A DNA stretch of 64,000 bases from Pelagibacterium nitratireducens (GTDB lineage: Bacteria; Pseudomonadota; Alphaproteobacteria; Rhizobiales; Devosiaceae), in assembly GCF_037044555.1 (NCBI RefSeq), contig NZ_CP146275.1:786501-850500 (forward strand), written 5' to 3'. The notes under the pieces are model-generated. The model was not told the origin of the DNA and searched no databases. It saw nothing but the letters and a program-made list of their open reading frames with translations. This document shows, piece by piece, positions 43,075 to 52,082 of the stretch; position 1 is the first letter of the stretch; each line of letters begins with the position of its first letter. The position numbers and the translations under genes are program-made.

Positions 43075-44568
43075 ATGTCCCATTCCGAGATTCTTTCAGC
43101 CGCGATGCTGGATGCCGCCGATCTGACCGGCGGGTCGCTCAAGGTGCATTCGCCCGTCGATGGCGCGCTGATCGGGGAGGTTGCGACTCATTCGGGCGCC
43201 GACGTCGAAAAGATGATCGGTACGGCCAAATCGGCATTTGCCGAATGGAAACTGGTGCCGGCGCCGCGCCGGGGCGAGTTGATCCGGCTGTTCGGCGAGG
43301 AATTGCGCAACGCCAAAGAGGCTCTGGGCAAGCTTGTGTCCCTTGAGGCCGGCAAGATTTTTCAGGAGGGGCTGGGGGAAGTCCAGGAGATGATCGATAT
43401 CTGCGATCTGGCGGTGGGCCAATCGCGGCAATTGTTCGGGCTGACCATAGCTTCCGAACGTCCGGGTCATTCGATGCGCGAGACCTGGCACCCGCTGGGG
43501 GTGACCGGGGTGATCTCGGCGTTCAATTTTCCCGTCGCGGTGTTTGCGTGGAACTTTGCACTGGCGACGGTGTGCGGCAATACCACGATCTGGAAACCCT
43601 CGGAAAAGACGCCGCTGACGGCGTTGGCGGTCAAGAAGATTTTCGAGAGGGCCTCGGCCCGGTTCGGGGATGCACCCGACGGGGTCTTGCAGGTGGCCAT
43701 TGGTGGTGCCGATGTGGGCGAAGCGCTGACGGCTTCGAAAGACGTGCCGTTGATTTCGGCAACCGGGTCGACGCGGATGGGCAGGATCGTTGGCCCCAAG
43801 GTGGCCGAGCGGTTCGGTAAGACCATTCTCGAACTTGGCGGCAACAACGCGATGATCGTGGCGCCATCGGCGGACCTCGACAATGCGGTGCGGGCCATCG
43901 TCTTTTCAGCGGTTGGCACCTGCGGGCAGCGCTGCACCAGCCTGCGGCGGCTGATCGTGCATGAGGACGTGCGCGACCAATTGGTCGAAAAACTCAAGAG
44001 CGCCTATGGCAGGCTGCCGATCGGCAGTCCTTTGGAACAGGGTGTTCTGGTTGGGCCTCTGATCGACAAGGCAGCCTATGATAGCATGCAGGCGGCGCTG
44101 GAAAAGGCGAAGACCGAAGGCGGCAGGGTGACCGGAGGAGAGCGGGTGGACGCTGTCGAAGGTGGGTATTATGTGCGCCCGGCCATTGTCGAGATGGCCG
44201 GGCAGAGCGCCATCGTCAAGCATGAGACCTTCGCGCCGATCCTTTATGTCCTGACCTACAAGACGCTCGAAGAGGCCATCGCGCTGCAGAACGATGTGCC
44301 GCAAGGGCTTTCGAGCTGCATTTTTTCGACTGATATGCGCGAAACGGAAACCTTCCTTTCGGCGGCGGGGTCCGATTGCGGCATCGCCAACGTCAATATC
44401 GGGCCCTCGGGGGCCGAGATCGGCGGGGCTTTCGGCGGGGAAAAGGAAACAGGCGGCGGGCGCGAGAGCGGATCGGACGCCTGGAACGCCTATATGCGGC
44501 GACAGACCAATACGGTCAATTATTCGCGCGCGTTGCCGCTGGCGCAAGGGATCAGGTTCGATATCTAG
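43075..44568 (+). CDS. amaB: Aldehyde dehydrogenase, ALDH7 family (alpha-aminoadipic semialdehyde/L-piperidine-6-carboxylate dehydrogenase)
   Basis: A 497-residue NAD-dependent aldehyde dehydrogenase. GVISAFNFPVAVFAWNFALATVCGNTTIWKPSEKTPLTA (about 145-185) is the cofactor region, LELGGNN contains the catalytic Glu, and GTCGQRCTSLRRLIVH the catalytic Cys. The C-terminal GAEIGGAFGGEKETGGGRESGSDAWNAYMRRQT is a hallmark of ALDH7A1/antiquitin orthologs. It oxidises alpha-aminoadipic semialdehyde in lysine breakdown. The ATG at 43075 has GAGG at eight bases. It appears to be monocistronic. Confidence 0.88.
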   Translation: MSHSEILSAAMLDAADLTGGSLKVHSPVDGALIGEVATHSGADVEKMIGTAKSAFAEWKLVPAPRRGELIRLFGEELRNAKEALGKLVSLEAGKIFQEGLGEVQEMIDICDLAVGQSRQLFGLTIASERPGHSMRETWHPLGVTGVISAFNFPVAVFAWNFALATVCGNTTIWKPSEKTPLTALAVKKIFERASARFGDAPDGVLQVAIGGADVGEALTASKDVPLISATGSTRMGRIVGPKVAERFGKTILELGGNNAMIVAPSADLDNAVRAIVFSAVGTCGQRCTSLRRLIVHEDVRDQLVEKLKSAYGRLPIGSPLEQGVLVGPLIDKAAYDSMQAALEKAKTEGGRVTGGERVDAVEGGYYVRPAIVEMAGQSAIVKHETFAPILYVLTYKTLEEAIALQNDVPQGLSSCIFSTDMRETETFLSAAGSDCGIANVNIGPSGAEIGGAFGGEKETGGGRESGSDAWNAYMRRQTNTVNYSRALPLAQGIRFDI

Positions 44569-44733
44569 GTGCCGTTTGTACCAATCATTGCAAGGCCAGA
44601 TTAACCCTGGGGCCGGTCGCTCTGTGGGAAGCGGGGAAAAAACAGGCTTCATTAATCTCTGGGTCTTCACACTCTCTCGTGCGGGACGGCTTCAGGGTCG
44701 CCCGAACGGGGGAACAAGATCCGGGATTGCAGA

Positions 44734-46962
44734 ATGCACGATGGACGAAGCGCTGGCGGGTGTCTGACCGCCAATCCGAGCCGGCTCGATCTTATCGAAC
44801 TGGCGATCACACGCACTGATCGGGCTATCCTGATTTCGAATGCCGAGGGGCATCCGTGCTATCTCAATCCCGCTTTCGAGGCGCTGTTGGGCTATGGGCT
44901 GGACGATTTTGCCGGACAGGCTCCCTGGTCTCTGCTGGCCGGCCCGATGATCGATGAACGGTTGCATCAAAGGGCGCGCAGCTTTGGCAATACGGGCGGG
45001 GGATTTAGCGACGATTTGCTGTTGCGCACGCGATCGGGCGATCCGGTCTGGGTTTCGGCCTGGCTCGATCCGGTGCAGGACGCGCAGGGACATTTTACCC
45101 ATCTTATCGCCATGCTCGCCGACACCACGCAATCGAAGCGTCTTCAGGTTTTCCAGCGCGTCTCACTCGATGCGCTGAGCCGTGACATGCCGCTCACGGA
45201 GTTCATGGGCCATATCTGCGAGCAGGTGCAGGCGCTCGCGCCCGATACGGTCTGTTCGATCTTGGGGGTGGACGAGAACCGTAAGCTGCGGCCTCTGGCG
45301 GCGCCGAGCCTGCCGGCCTCGGTGGCGAAACAGATCGACGGGCTTGAAATCGGGCCCCGGACCGGCAGTTGCGGCACCGCCGCCTGGCGGGGCGAGCCGG
45401 TGGTGGTCGAAGATATCGAAACCGACCCGCTATGGACCGATTTCAAGCATCTTTTTCTGCCGCTGGGGCTAAGGGCGTGCTGGTCATATCCGATGGTGTT
45501 GCGCGACGGGCGCGTTGCCGGGACCTTCGCCTTCTATTTTCCGGAGCGCCGGCCACCGAGTGCATGGCATTTGCGGCTGGTGGAGGCGTGCCTCAGTCTG
45601 TGCGTAATGGCGATCGAGCGGCACGAAGCGCGGACGCAGATCCGTCGGCTTGCCTATTATGACGCGCTGACGGGCCTGCCCAACCGCGTGCTGATGCGTC
45701 AGCGGGTCGAGCAGACCCTGGCGGGTGACCCCCTGCGCAGGAAATCGCTGGCGTGCCTGTGTCTCGATCTCGACAGGTTCAAGGATATCAACGACGCGTA
45801 CGGGCTGCCTGCGGGGGATATGGTGCTCGAAGCGGTCAGTCAGCGGCTTCTTGATCGTGCCTCATCATCGGACATGGTGGCCCGGATGAGCGCGGACGCG
45901 TTCATCATCCTGCTCGACGATTGTCGGGCGGAAGGCGCCGCGGCGGCGGCCCAGGACCTGCTGGCCAGCCTCAGGGAGCCATTCGAGATCAGCGGAACGA
46001 CGGTATCGCTTTCGGGCTCGATCGGCATTGCACTCTATCCGGGCGATGCGACCGATGTCGAAACGCTGGTCAACAATTGCGAGACGGCGATGTTTGGGGC
46101 CAAGGCCGCGGGGCGGGCCAATTATCACTTCTTCTCGCCGGAAATGAACGCGGCCAATCGCGATCGGCTGGAACTGGGGGTTGCGTTGCGCGAGGCGCTG
46201 GCCGATGGCCAGCTTTCGCTTGCCTTCCAGCCGCAGATCGATCGCAACAGCGAAGAAATATACGGAGTGGAAGCACTGGCGCGCTGGACCCATCCCCAGT
46301 TGGGGCCGGTCGGTCCCGACCGGTTCATACCGGTCGCCGAGCAGATCGGGATGATCGAGGATATCGGGCTCTGGGCGCTGCGAACAGCTTGCGCTCAACT
46401 GGCGCACTGGCGTGCGGCGGGGCGACACATCCCGGCGGTCTCGGTCAATATCTCGGCCCAGCAGTTCCGCAATGGCGCTTTTTGTGCCCAGGTTGGTGAA
46501 ACGCTTGCCGCGCACGGGCTTGCCCCGTCCGATCTGACCATCGAGATCACCGAAAGCCTGATGCTCGACCAGACGGCTGCCGTGACGGCCAATACCGATG
46601 CGTTGAGCAAAATGGGCGTCAATCTGTCGATGGACGATTTCGGGACGGGCTTTTCCTCCCTGTCGCTGATTGCCCGCCTTCCGGTCAAAGAGCTCAAGAT
46701 CGACAGGGCATTCATCGACCGGCTCGAAAGCGACGCCGGGGCGCAGGCGGTTGCAACCGCGATAATCTGCATGGGACAGAGTCTCAATATGCGTGTTGTT
46801 GCAGAGGGTGTGGAAACCGATGCCCAGAGACGGTTCCTCGATGCGCTCGGATGCGACGCACAACAGGGTTATCTCTATTCCAGACCGCTCACCGCTCAAG
46901 CCATGGATGATTGGCTCGATGCCAATGCACACAGCCCGGCAGGGCGGCGCAGACGGGCCTGA
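44734..46962 (+). CDS. PAS-GAF-GGDEF-EAL protein, probable c-di-GMP phosphodiesterase
   Basis: A 742-residue signalling protein without a transmembrane segment. An N-terminal PAS domain (about 20-130), a GAF domain (about 150-290, with IGPRTGSCGTAAWRGEPVVVEDIETDPLW), then GGDEF (about 310-470) and EAL (about 480-735). The GGDEF motif is degenerate: the expected RxGGDEF reads RMSADAF, so cyclase activity is unlikely. The EAL domain keeps VEALARW, SVNISAQQF, EITES, DDFGTGFSSL, KIDRAF and AEGVET, as in active phosphodiesterases. No clear ribosome site precedes the ATG at 44734. It might lower c-di-GMP in response to a small ligand or redox cue. Confidence 0.85.
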   Translation: MHDGRSAGGCLTANPSRLDLIELAITRTDRAILISNAEGHPCYLNPAFEALLGYGLDDFAGQAPWSLLAGPMIDERLHQRARSFGNTGGGFSDDLLLRTRSGDPVWVSAWLDPVQDAQGHFTHLIAMLADTTQSKRLQVFQRVSLDALSRDMPLTEFMGHICEQVQALAPDTVCSILGVDENRKLRPLAAPSLPASVAKQIDGLEIGPRTGSCGTAAWRGEPVVVEDIETDPLWTDFKHLFLPLGLRACWSYPMVLRDGRVAGTFAFYFPERRPPSAWHLRLVEACLSLCVMAIERHEARTQIRRLAYYDALTGLPNRVLMRQRVEQTLAGDPLRRKSLACLCLDLDRFKDINDAYGLPAGDMVLEAVSQRLLDRASSSDMVARMSADAFIILLDDCRAEGAAAAAQDLLASLREPFEISGTTVSLSGSIGIALYPGDATDVETLVNNCETAMFGAKAAGRANYHFFSPEMNAANRDRLELGVALREALADGQLSLAFQPQIDRNSEEIYGVEALARWTHPQLGPVGPDRFIPVAEQIGMIEDIGLWALRTACAQLAHWRAAGRHIPAVSVNISAQQFRNGAFCAQVGETLAAHGLAPSDLTIEITESLMLDQTAAVTANTDALSKMGVNLSMDDFGTGFSSLSLIARLPVKELKIDRAFIDRLESDAGAQAVATAIICMGQSLNMRVVAEGVETDAQRRFLDALGCDAQQGYLYSRPLTAQAMDDWLDANAHSPAGRRRRA

Positions 46963-46977
46963 CCGGTAAACCGGGCG

Positions 46978-47418
46978 TCAGGCCGTTTCGCCCTCCGGCG
47001 TTCCGTTGCGCAGCCGCTCATCGGCAAGCTGGCGGATCTCGGTCAACTCGGTGATTGTGGTTTCGAGGTCGGTCAATTGCGCGCGGAGCAGCTCGAGGCG
47101 TTCATCGACCTTTTCGATCAACAGCTTGACCTGGGCGGTTCGGGTGCCGTCGGCATCGTAAAGGCTGAGATATTCGGAGATATCGCGCAGGGTGAAACCC
47201 AGCCGCTTGCCACGCAAAATGAGGATCAGCCGGGCGCGGTCGCGCCGCCTGAAAACCCTGGTCGACCCCAGGCGGTCGGGCTTTAAGAGCCCCTTGGTTT
47301 CGTAAAATCGTATGGCACGGGTGGAAATGGAGAACTCGTTTGCCAGATCGGTGATGGCGAACAGGTCGCGCTTTTCGGCATCGTGCTTGTTCAAGATACT
47401 ATCCCCCCGCTTGGACAT
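46978..47418 (-). CDS. MerR family regulator, LiuR-like
   Basis: A regulator of about 146 residues with an N-terminal MerR helix-turn-helix (FAITDLANEFSISTRAIRFYETKGLLKPDRLGSTRVFRRRDRARL) and a C-terminal coiled coil (about 95-140). It lacks the metal-binding cysteines of metal-sensing MerR proteins. The start is uncertain: ATG 47418 or TTG 47394, which has a strong GGGGGGAT site upstream. It overlaps the end of fadD by 20 bases. Related MerR proteins (LiuR) control branched-chain and fatty acid oxidation genes in other proteobacteria; the operators at 49169 and 49379 are of the right type. Confidence 0.78.
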   Translation of the reverse strand: MSKRGDSILNKHDAEKRDLFAITDLANEFSISTRAIRFYETKGLLKPDRLGSTRVFRRRDRARLILILRGKRLGFTLRDISEYLSLYDADGTRTAQVKLLIEKVDERLELLRAQLTDLETTITELTEIRQLADERLRNGTPEGETA

Positions 47419-49111
47419 TTTCTTCGTAATCGGCACGCAGATCGTTCTTGGAGAGCTTGCCGATCATGGTCTTGGGTAACTCGTCGCGGAAAATGATTTC
47501 GCGGGGCATTTCGAGCTTGGAGAGACGGTCCTTGAGAAAATCCTTAAGGCCGCCCTCGGTCAGCGATTGCCCGTCCTTGAGTTTTACATAGGCGATTGGC
47601 ACTTCTCCGCGATACTCATCCTTTACGCCGATCACATTGGTTTCGTCCACAGCTGGGTGCTGGTAGATCGCATCTTCGATGGCGCGCGGATAGACGTTAA
47701 AGCCCGAGCAGATGATCAAATCCTTGATGCGATCGACAAGGAACACATAGCCGTCCTCATCGAAATGGCCGACATCTGCGGTGCGCAGATAGCCATTGGC
47801 GGTGAAGGCCGCCTTGGTGGCCTCCTCGTCATCGAAATAGCCGAGCATGACCTGGGGGCCCTTGAGCACGAGTTCCCCGCGCTCGCCCTGGGCCACTTCC
47901 TTGTCGGGATCGTCGAGATCGACAAAGCGAACGTCGGTGGCGGGCAGCGGCAGGCCGATCGATCCGGGCTTGGAGGGTACGCGCAGGGCCGCGCAGGTCA
48001 CGACCGGGGAGGCTTCGGTCAGACCGTAGCCTTCGGCGAGAATGGCGTTGGACTTTCTGGCGAAGGCCCCGCGTGTTTCGCCTGGAAGGCCGGCGCCGCC
48101 GGAAATCGCAACTTCGATGGGCGAAAGGATTTCGGCGGTCGCCGTGTTCTTGGTGGCCAGGGCATGCAGCAGAGTCGGGACGGCAGGCAGAACGTTGGGT
48201 TTGGTGCGCTTCATGAGGGAGAGGAAAGCCTTCATTTCAAAGCGCGGAAGCATGACGACCTGGGCGCCCGAGCACAGCGGCACGTTCATGCATACGGTCA
48301 TCGCAAAGATATGGAAAAAGGGCAGTACGGCGACGATCTTGGAGGGGGGGTAGAACAGCCCGCACCCCCATTTGTCGATCTGGCTCATATTGGCCGCGAT
48401 ATTGGCGTGACTGAGCATGGCGCCTTTGGGGGTGCCCGTGGTGCCGCCGGTATATTGCTGAACGGCGACATCCTTTTCGGGATCGATCTGGACGGGCGTA
48501 GGCGTCCTGCCTTTGGTCATCAGATCCTCAAAGGATATGACGGCGCGCGCGGCGGGCGACTCTGCCGTCTTTACGATGTCCTTTCCCTTGAACATCGAAA
48601 ACAGGATCTTTTTCATTCCCGGCAGCGCGTTGGGGAAGTGGGCCACGACGAGGTTCTTGATATGGCCCTGACCCACCAGTTTCTCGGCATTGGGATATGT
48701 CGCCTTGAGGTCGAGCGTAATGAGAACGGTCGCACCGGAGTTGGAGACAATGTGGCTCAGTTCGTTGAGGGAATAGAGGGGATTGCAGTTGACCACGGTG
48801 GCGCCGATGCGCAGCACCGCAAAATAGGAAATAACGTAGAAGGGTGTGTTGGGCATGAGCAGCGCAACGCGGTCGCCCTTTGCCACTCCGAGTTCGGACT
48901 GTAGTGCGCCGGCCAGAGCGTTGACCTGTTCTCCCAGACGCCGAAACGACGTGGTGGCGCCCATAAAATCCAGCGCGGTGGCGTCGCCCATCTTGGCGCA
49001 GGAGGCCAAGAGCTGTTCATGGACCGGGGTGGTGTCGATGGATACATCCCAGTCGATGCCTTCGGGATAAGCGGTTATCCAGGGATGGGGCGCGCTGATC
49101 GGTTTGTTCAT
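47399..49111 (-). CDS. fadD: Long-chain fatty acid-CoA ligase
   Basis: A 570-residue AMP-forming acyl-CoA synthetase. The ATP motif is QQYTGGTTGTPKGAMLSH (about 215-232), with YGLTEASPVV, DVGHFDEDGYVFLVDRIKDLIICSGFNVYPRAIED and the C-terminal lysine motif LPKTMIGKLSKNDLRADY. The ATG at 49111 has GGAGGAGAG upstream. It activates fatty acids with CoA and ATP as they enter the beta-oxidation set encoded divergently. The MerR gene follows with a short overlap. Confidence 0.93.
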   Translation of the reverse strand: MNKPISAPHPWITAYPEGIDWDVSIDTTPVHEQLLASCAKMGDATALDFMGATTSFRRLGEQVNALAGALQSELGVAKGDRVALLMPNTPFYVISYFAVLRIGATVVNCNPLYSLNELSHIVSNSGATVLITLDLKATYPNAEKLVGQGHIKNLVVAHFPNALPGMKKILFSMFKGKDIVKTAESPAARAVISFEDLMTKGRTPTPVQIDPEKDVAVQQYTGGTTGTPKGAMLSHANIAANMSQIDKWGCGLFYPPSKIVAVLPFFHIFAMTVCMNVPLCSGAQVVMLPRFEMKAFLSLMKRTKPNVLPAVPTLLHALATKNTATAEILSPIEVAISGGAGLPGETRGAFARKSNAILAEGYGLTEASPVVTCAALRVPSKPGSIGLPLPATDVRFVDLDDPDKEVAQGERGELVLKGPQVMLGYFDDEEATKAAFTANGYLRTADVGHFDEDGYVFLVDRIKDLIICSGFNVYPRAIEDAIYQHPAVDETNVIGVKDEYRGEVPIAYVKLKDGQSLTEGGLKDFLKDRLSKLEMPREIIFRDELPKTMIGKLSKNDLRADYEENVQAGG

Positions 49112-49168
49112 GTTCTCTCCTCCGGTGGATCTTGTGTCCACGCCTGCTCATGAAAAGTATGTCATGGG

Positions 49169-49184
49169 CTAACGTTAGCGTCAA
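49169..49184 (-). promoter_or_regulatory. LiuR-type operator upstream of fadD
   Basis: Read on the minus strand, TTGACGCTAACGTTAG lies 58 bases before the fadD ATG. It shares 11 of 16 positions with the site at 49379, including TTGACG and ACGT. Confidence 0.5.
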
Positions 49185-49378
49185 ACGATGCACGTTGGGC
49201 AAGGCTCCTTACCCTGTTTGACCCAATTTCTCGGTCGATAGCAGTGCCAAATGCCCGGATTCCAGCGCGTTTGGCTCTTTGAAACTAATCCGTAGCGAAT
49301 GCGTTTTAGATTAGGGCGCTTTGTAGCCGGCACGCCACGCCATGGCCGTTCAGACTGAATGACCTATTAGGCATTGAG

Positions 49379-49394
49379 TTGACGTTTACGTCCA
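49379..49394 (+). promoter_or_regulatory. LiuR-type operator/promoter upstream of fadE
   Basis: TTGACGTTTACGTCCA is nearly a perfect palindrome (TTGACG..CGTC.A) of the form bound by LiuR-type MerR proteins. Its TTGACG may serve as -35 with TATGCT at 49401-49406 as -10 (16-base spacing). The first fadE codon is 124 bases on. The rest of the 418-base fadD-fadE gap holds no gene; a weaker inverted repeat CTAATC/GATTAG lies near 49290-49310. Confidence 0.6.
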
Positions 49395-49529
49395 CCGGTG
49401 TATGCTCAACTTGATTTCAGCTGTGCCGAAGACGGGCGCGTGACTGAAGCTGAGGCTTGTAGTTCCGAGCCGATATTTGTGTTGCGTGCGGGCGTTGCCC
49501 GGGCGCACGAGGTCAGGGGAGGCCGCTTT

Positions 49530-52013
49530 ATGGTTTTGGCACTTATCGTGATTGGCATTGTCGCTTTTCTGGTCCTGGCGATCCGCCAGTCCCCGTTGTG
49601 GCAATGGGCGCTGGCCGCGGCGTTCATTGGCGTCTTAGCCATGCTGCGGCCCGATGACGGGCTGGCTCTTTCGACAAGTGCGATCGGGTGGATACTGGCT
49701 CTGTTGCCAGCCGTGGTGTTGGCGCTTCTGGCCATTCCGCCTGTCCGCCAGCTGGTTCTGACCGGCCCTGCCTATTCCATGGTCAAATCGATCCTCCCGC
49801 GCATTTCGCGGACCGAACAGGAAGCGCTCGATGCGGGAACCGTCGGCTGGGACGCAGAGATTTTTTCGGGTCGCCCCGATTGGGACAGGCTGCTTGAGAT
49901 TCGCAAGCCCGACCTGACCGAGGAAGAACAGGCGTTTATCGACGGGCCATGCGAAGAGGTCTGCGCGATGATCGATGATTGGGACACGCGCAACAATCGC
50001 ATGGATATGCCGCCCGAAGTCTGGCAGTTCCTCAAAGACAAGGGTTTCCTTGGCATGCTCATCGGCAAGGAGCATGGGGGCCTAGGCTTTTCGGCGCAGG
50101 CGCAGAGCCAGGTGGTCTCCAAGATCGCCTCGCGTTCGGTTGCGGCGGGGATCACCGTGATGGTGCCCAACTCGCTCGGGCCGGGCGAACTGCTTGAGAA
50201 ATACGGCACGCCCGAACAGCAGGGCAAATACCTCCATCGCCTGGCAAAGGGCCAGGAAGTTCCGTGCTTTGCGCTGACCGGGGCTCATGCAGGATCGGAC
50301 GCGGCGGGCATGCGCGATGTGGGCGTAGTGACCTATGGCGAATACGAGGGCAAGCAGGTGCTGGGCGTTCGGCTGAGCTGGGACAAGCGCTATATCACGC
50401 TTGCTCCGGTGGCGACGCTACTGGGCGTGGCGTTCAACCTTTATGATCCCGACAATCATCTGGGCAAGGGTGAGGATGTCGGCATCACGCTGGCGCTGGT
50501 TCCTGCCGATTATCCGGGTGTTGTGATCGGGCGGCGGCATCTGCCGGCGCGTTCGGCGTTCATGAACGGGCCGACATCGGGCACCGACGTTTTCGTACCC
50601 ATGGAATTTTTGATCGGCGGCACCCAATATGCCGGGCAGGGATGGCGCATGCTCATGGAATGCCTCGCGACGGGCCGCGCCATTTCGCTGCCGGCCATCG
50701 GCACGGTCTCGATCAAGGCGGCGCTGCGCACCACATCGGCCTATGCGCGCATCCGGCGCCAGTTCGGCATTTCCATCGGCATGATGGAAGGGGTTGGCGA
50801 GGGCATGGCGCGGCTTGTCAAATCGGCCTACCAGTTCGAGGCTTCGCGGGCCATGACGGCGGCAATTGTCGATGACGGGCAAAAGCCGGCAGTGATTTCG
50901 GCGGCGCTCAAATACCGCACGACCGAGGAAATGCGCGGGCGCGTCGACGATGCCATGGACATCCACGGAGGGCGCGCCGTGCAGGACGGGCCATCCAACT
51001 ATCTGTTCGCCGGTTATCAGACCATTCCGGTGGCGATCACCGTGGAAGGCGCAAACATCCTGACGCGGACGTTGATCACGTTCGCGCAGGGCGCGTTGCG
51101 GGCGCATCCCTATTTGCTCAAGGAAGTGCAGTCTGCCCAGAACCCCGATAAGCGTCAGGGGTTGAAGGATTTCGATGCGGCGTTTTCGGGTCATATCGGG
51201 TTCATGCTGCGCAACATGACGGCGTCGTGGTGGCACAATCTGACCTTCGGGCGGTTCGCCTCGAGCCCGGTCGAGCACGAGCTCAAGGGCTGGTATCGCG
51301 CGTTGCACCGCTATTCGCAAAGCTTTGCGCTGGCGGGCGACTGGACTGTGGCCTTTCTGGGCGGCGATCTGAAACGCAAGCAGATGCTGTCTGGCCGCAT
51401 GGCGGACGTTTTCTCGGACCTTTACCTGCTCTCGACCGCACTCAAGCGCTATGAGGATGACGGGCGGATGCCCGAGGACGTTGCGGTGATCGATGCAATT
51501 GCCCGCGATCGGATTGCCGGAATCGAAAAGGGGCTCGGGGAAGTCATCGACAATTTCCCCAACCCGTTCCTCAAATTCGCTCTGGGCGCTCTGATCTTTC
51601 CGCTTGGGCGGCGGGCGCGGCCGTCGCGCGACCGGGAAAACTACCGGCTTGCGCGCTCGGTACTCGGCCATTCGCCGTTTCGCGACCGGCTGACACGCGG
51701 GGTCTATCTGACTTTCGATCCGGCCGATCGCACGGGCATGCTCGAAGACGCTCTGGTCAAGGTCGAGGCGGCGGCAGAGATCGAAAAGAAGTTCTTCCGG
51801 GCCATCAAGAAGGGCGAGATCGATCGGCGACTTGATCGGGACGCCATCGAGGATGCGATATCCAAGGGCATCCTGAGTGCGGAAGAAGCCCAGATCATGC
51901 GGGTGGCCGACGAGGCCACCGACAGGGTCATCAAGGTCGATGATTTTGCTCCCGACGCCCTGGCCCGCCCGGCCCAAAAGCCCGAAAGCGAATATACCGC
52001 GGCCGCCGAATAG
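49530..52013 (+). CDS. fadE: Acyl-CoA dehydrogenase FadE (large, membrane-associated type)
   Basis: An 827-residue acyl-CoA dehydrogenase of the FadE type. Two hydrophobic segments are at the N-terminus (about 1-85), the flavin domain follows (VCAMIDDWDTRNNRMDMPPEVWQFLKDKGFLGMLIGKEHGGLGFS near 140-190; VPCFALTGAHAGSDAAGM), and the C-terminal region (about 610-827) is the FadE-specific extension. The ATG at 49530 has AGGGGAGG upstream; the frame is open to 49398. It makes the trans-2-enoyl-CoA for FadB. The fadB gene starts 69 bases downstream. Confidence 0.93.
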   Translation: MVLALIVIGIVAFLVLAIRQSPLWQWALAAAFIGVLAMLRPDDGLALSTSAIGWILALLPAVVLALLAIPPVRQLVLTGPAYSMVKSILPRISRTEQEALDAGTVGWDAEIFSGRPDWDRLLEIRKPDLTEEEQAFIDGPCEEVCAMIDDWDTRNNRMDMPPEVWQFLKDKGFLGMLIGKEHGGLGFSAQAQSQVVSKIASRSVAAGITVMVPNSLGPGELLEKYGTPEQQGKYLHRLAKGQEVPCFALTGAHAGSDAAGMRDVGVVTYGEYEGKQVLGVRLSWDKRYITLAPVATLLGVAFNLYDPDNHLGKGEDVGITLALVPADYPGVVIGRRHLPARSAFMNGPTSGTDVFVPMEFLIGGTQYAGQGWRMLMECLATGRAISLPAIGTVSIKAALRTTSAYARIRRQFGISIGMMEGVGEGMARLVKSAYQFEASRAMTAAIVDDGQKPAVISAALKYRTTEEMRGRVDDAMDIHGGRAVQDGPSNYLFAGYQTIPVAITVEGANILTRTLITFAQGALRAHPYLLKEVQSAQNPDKRQGLKDFDAAFSGHIGFMLRNMTASWWHNLTFGRFASSPVEHELKGWYRALHRYSQSFALAGDWTVAFLGGDLKRKQMLSGRMADVFSDLYLLSTALKRYEDDGRMPEDVAVIDAIARDRIAGIEKGLGEVIDNFPNPFLKFALGALIFPLGRRARPSRDRENYRLARSVLGHSPFRDRLTRGVYLTFDPADRTGMLEDALVKVEAAAEIEKKFFRAIKKGEIDRRLDRDAIEDAISKGILSAEEAQIMRVADEATDRVIKVDDFAPDALARPAQKPESEYTAAAE

Positions 52014-52082
52014 GCGGTTGCGGAACTTCGCGAGCCGTTTCACCCTTGTTCCGACCGAGAGAAACACGAGAGGAGCCAAGCC

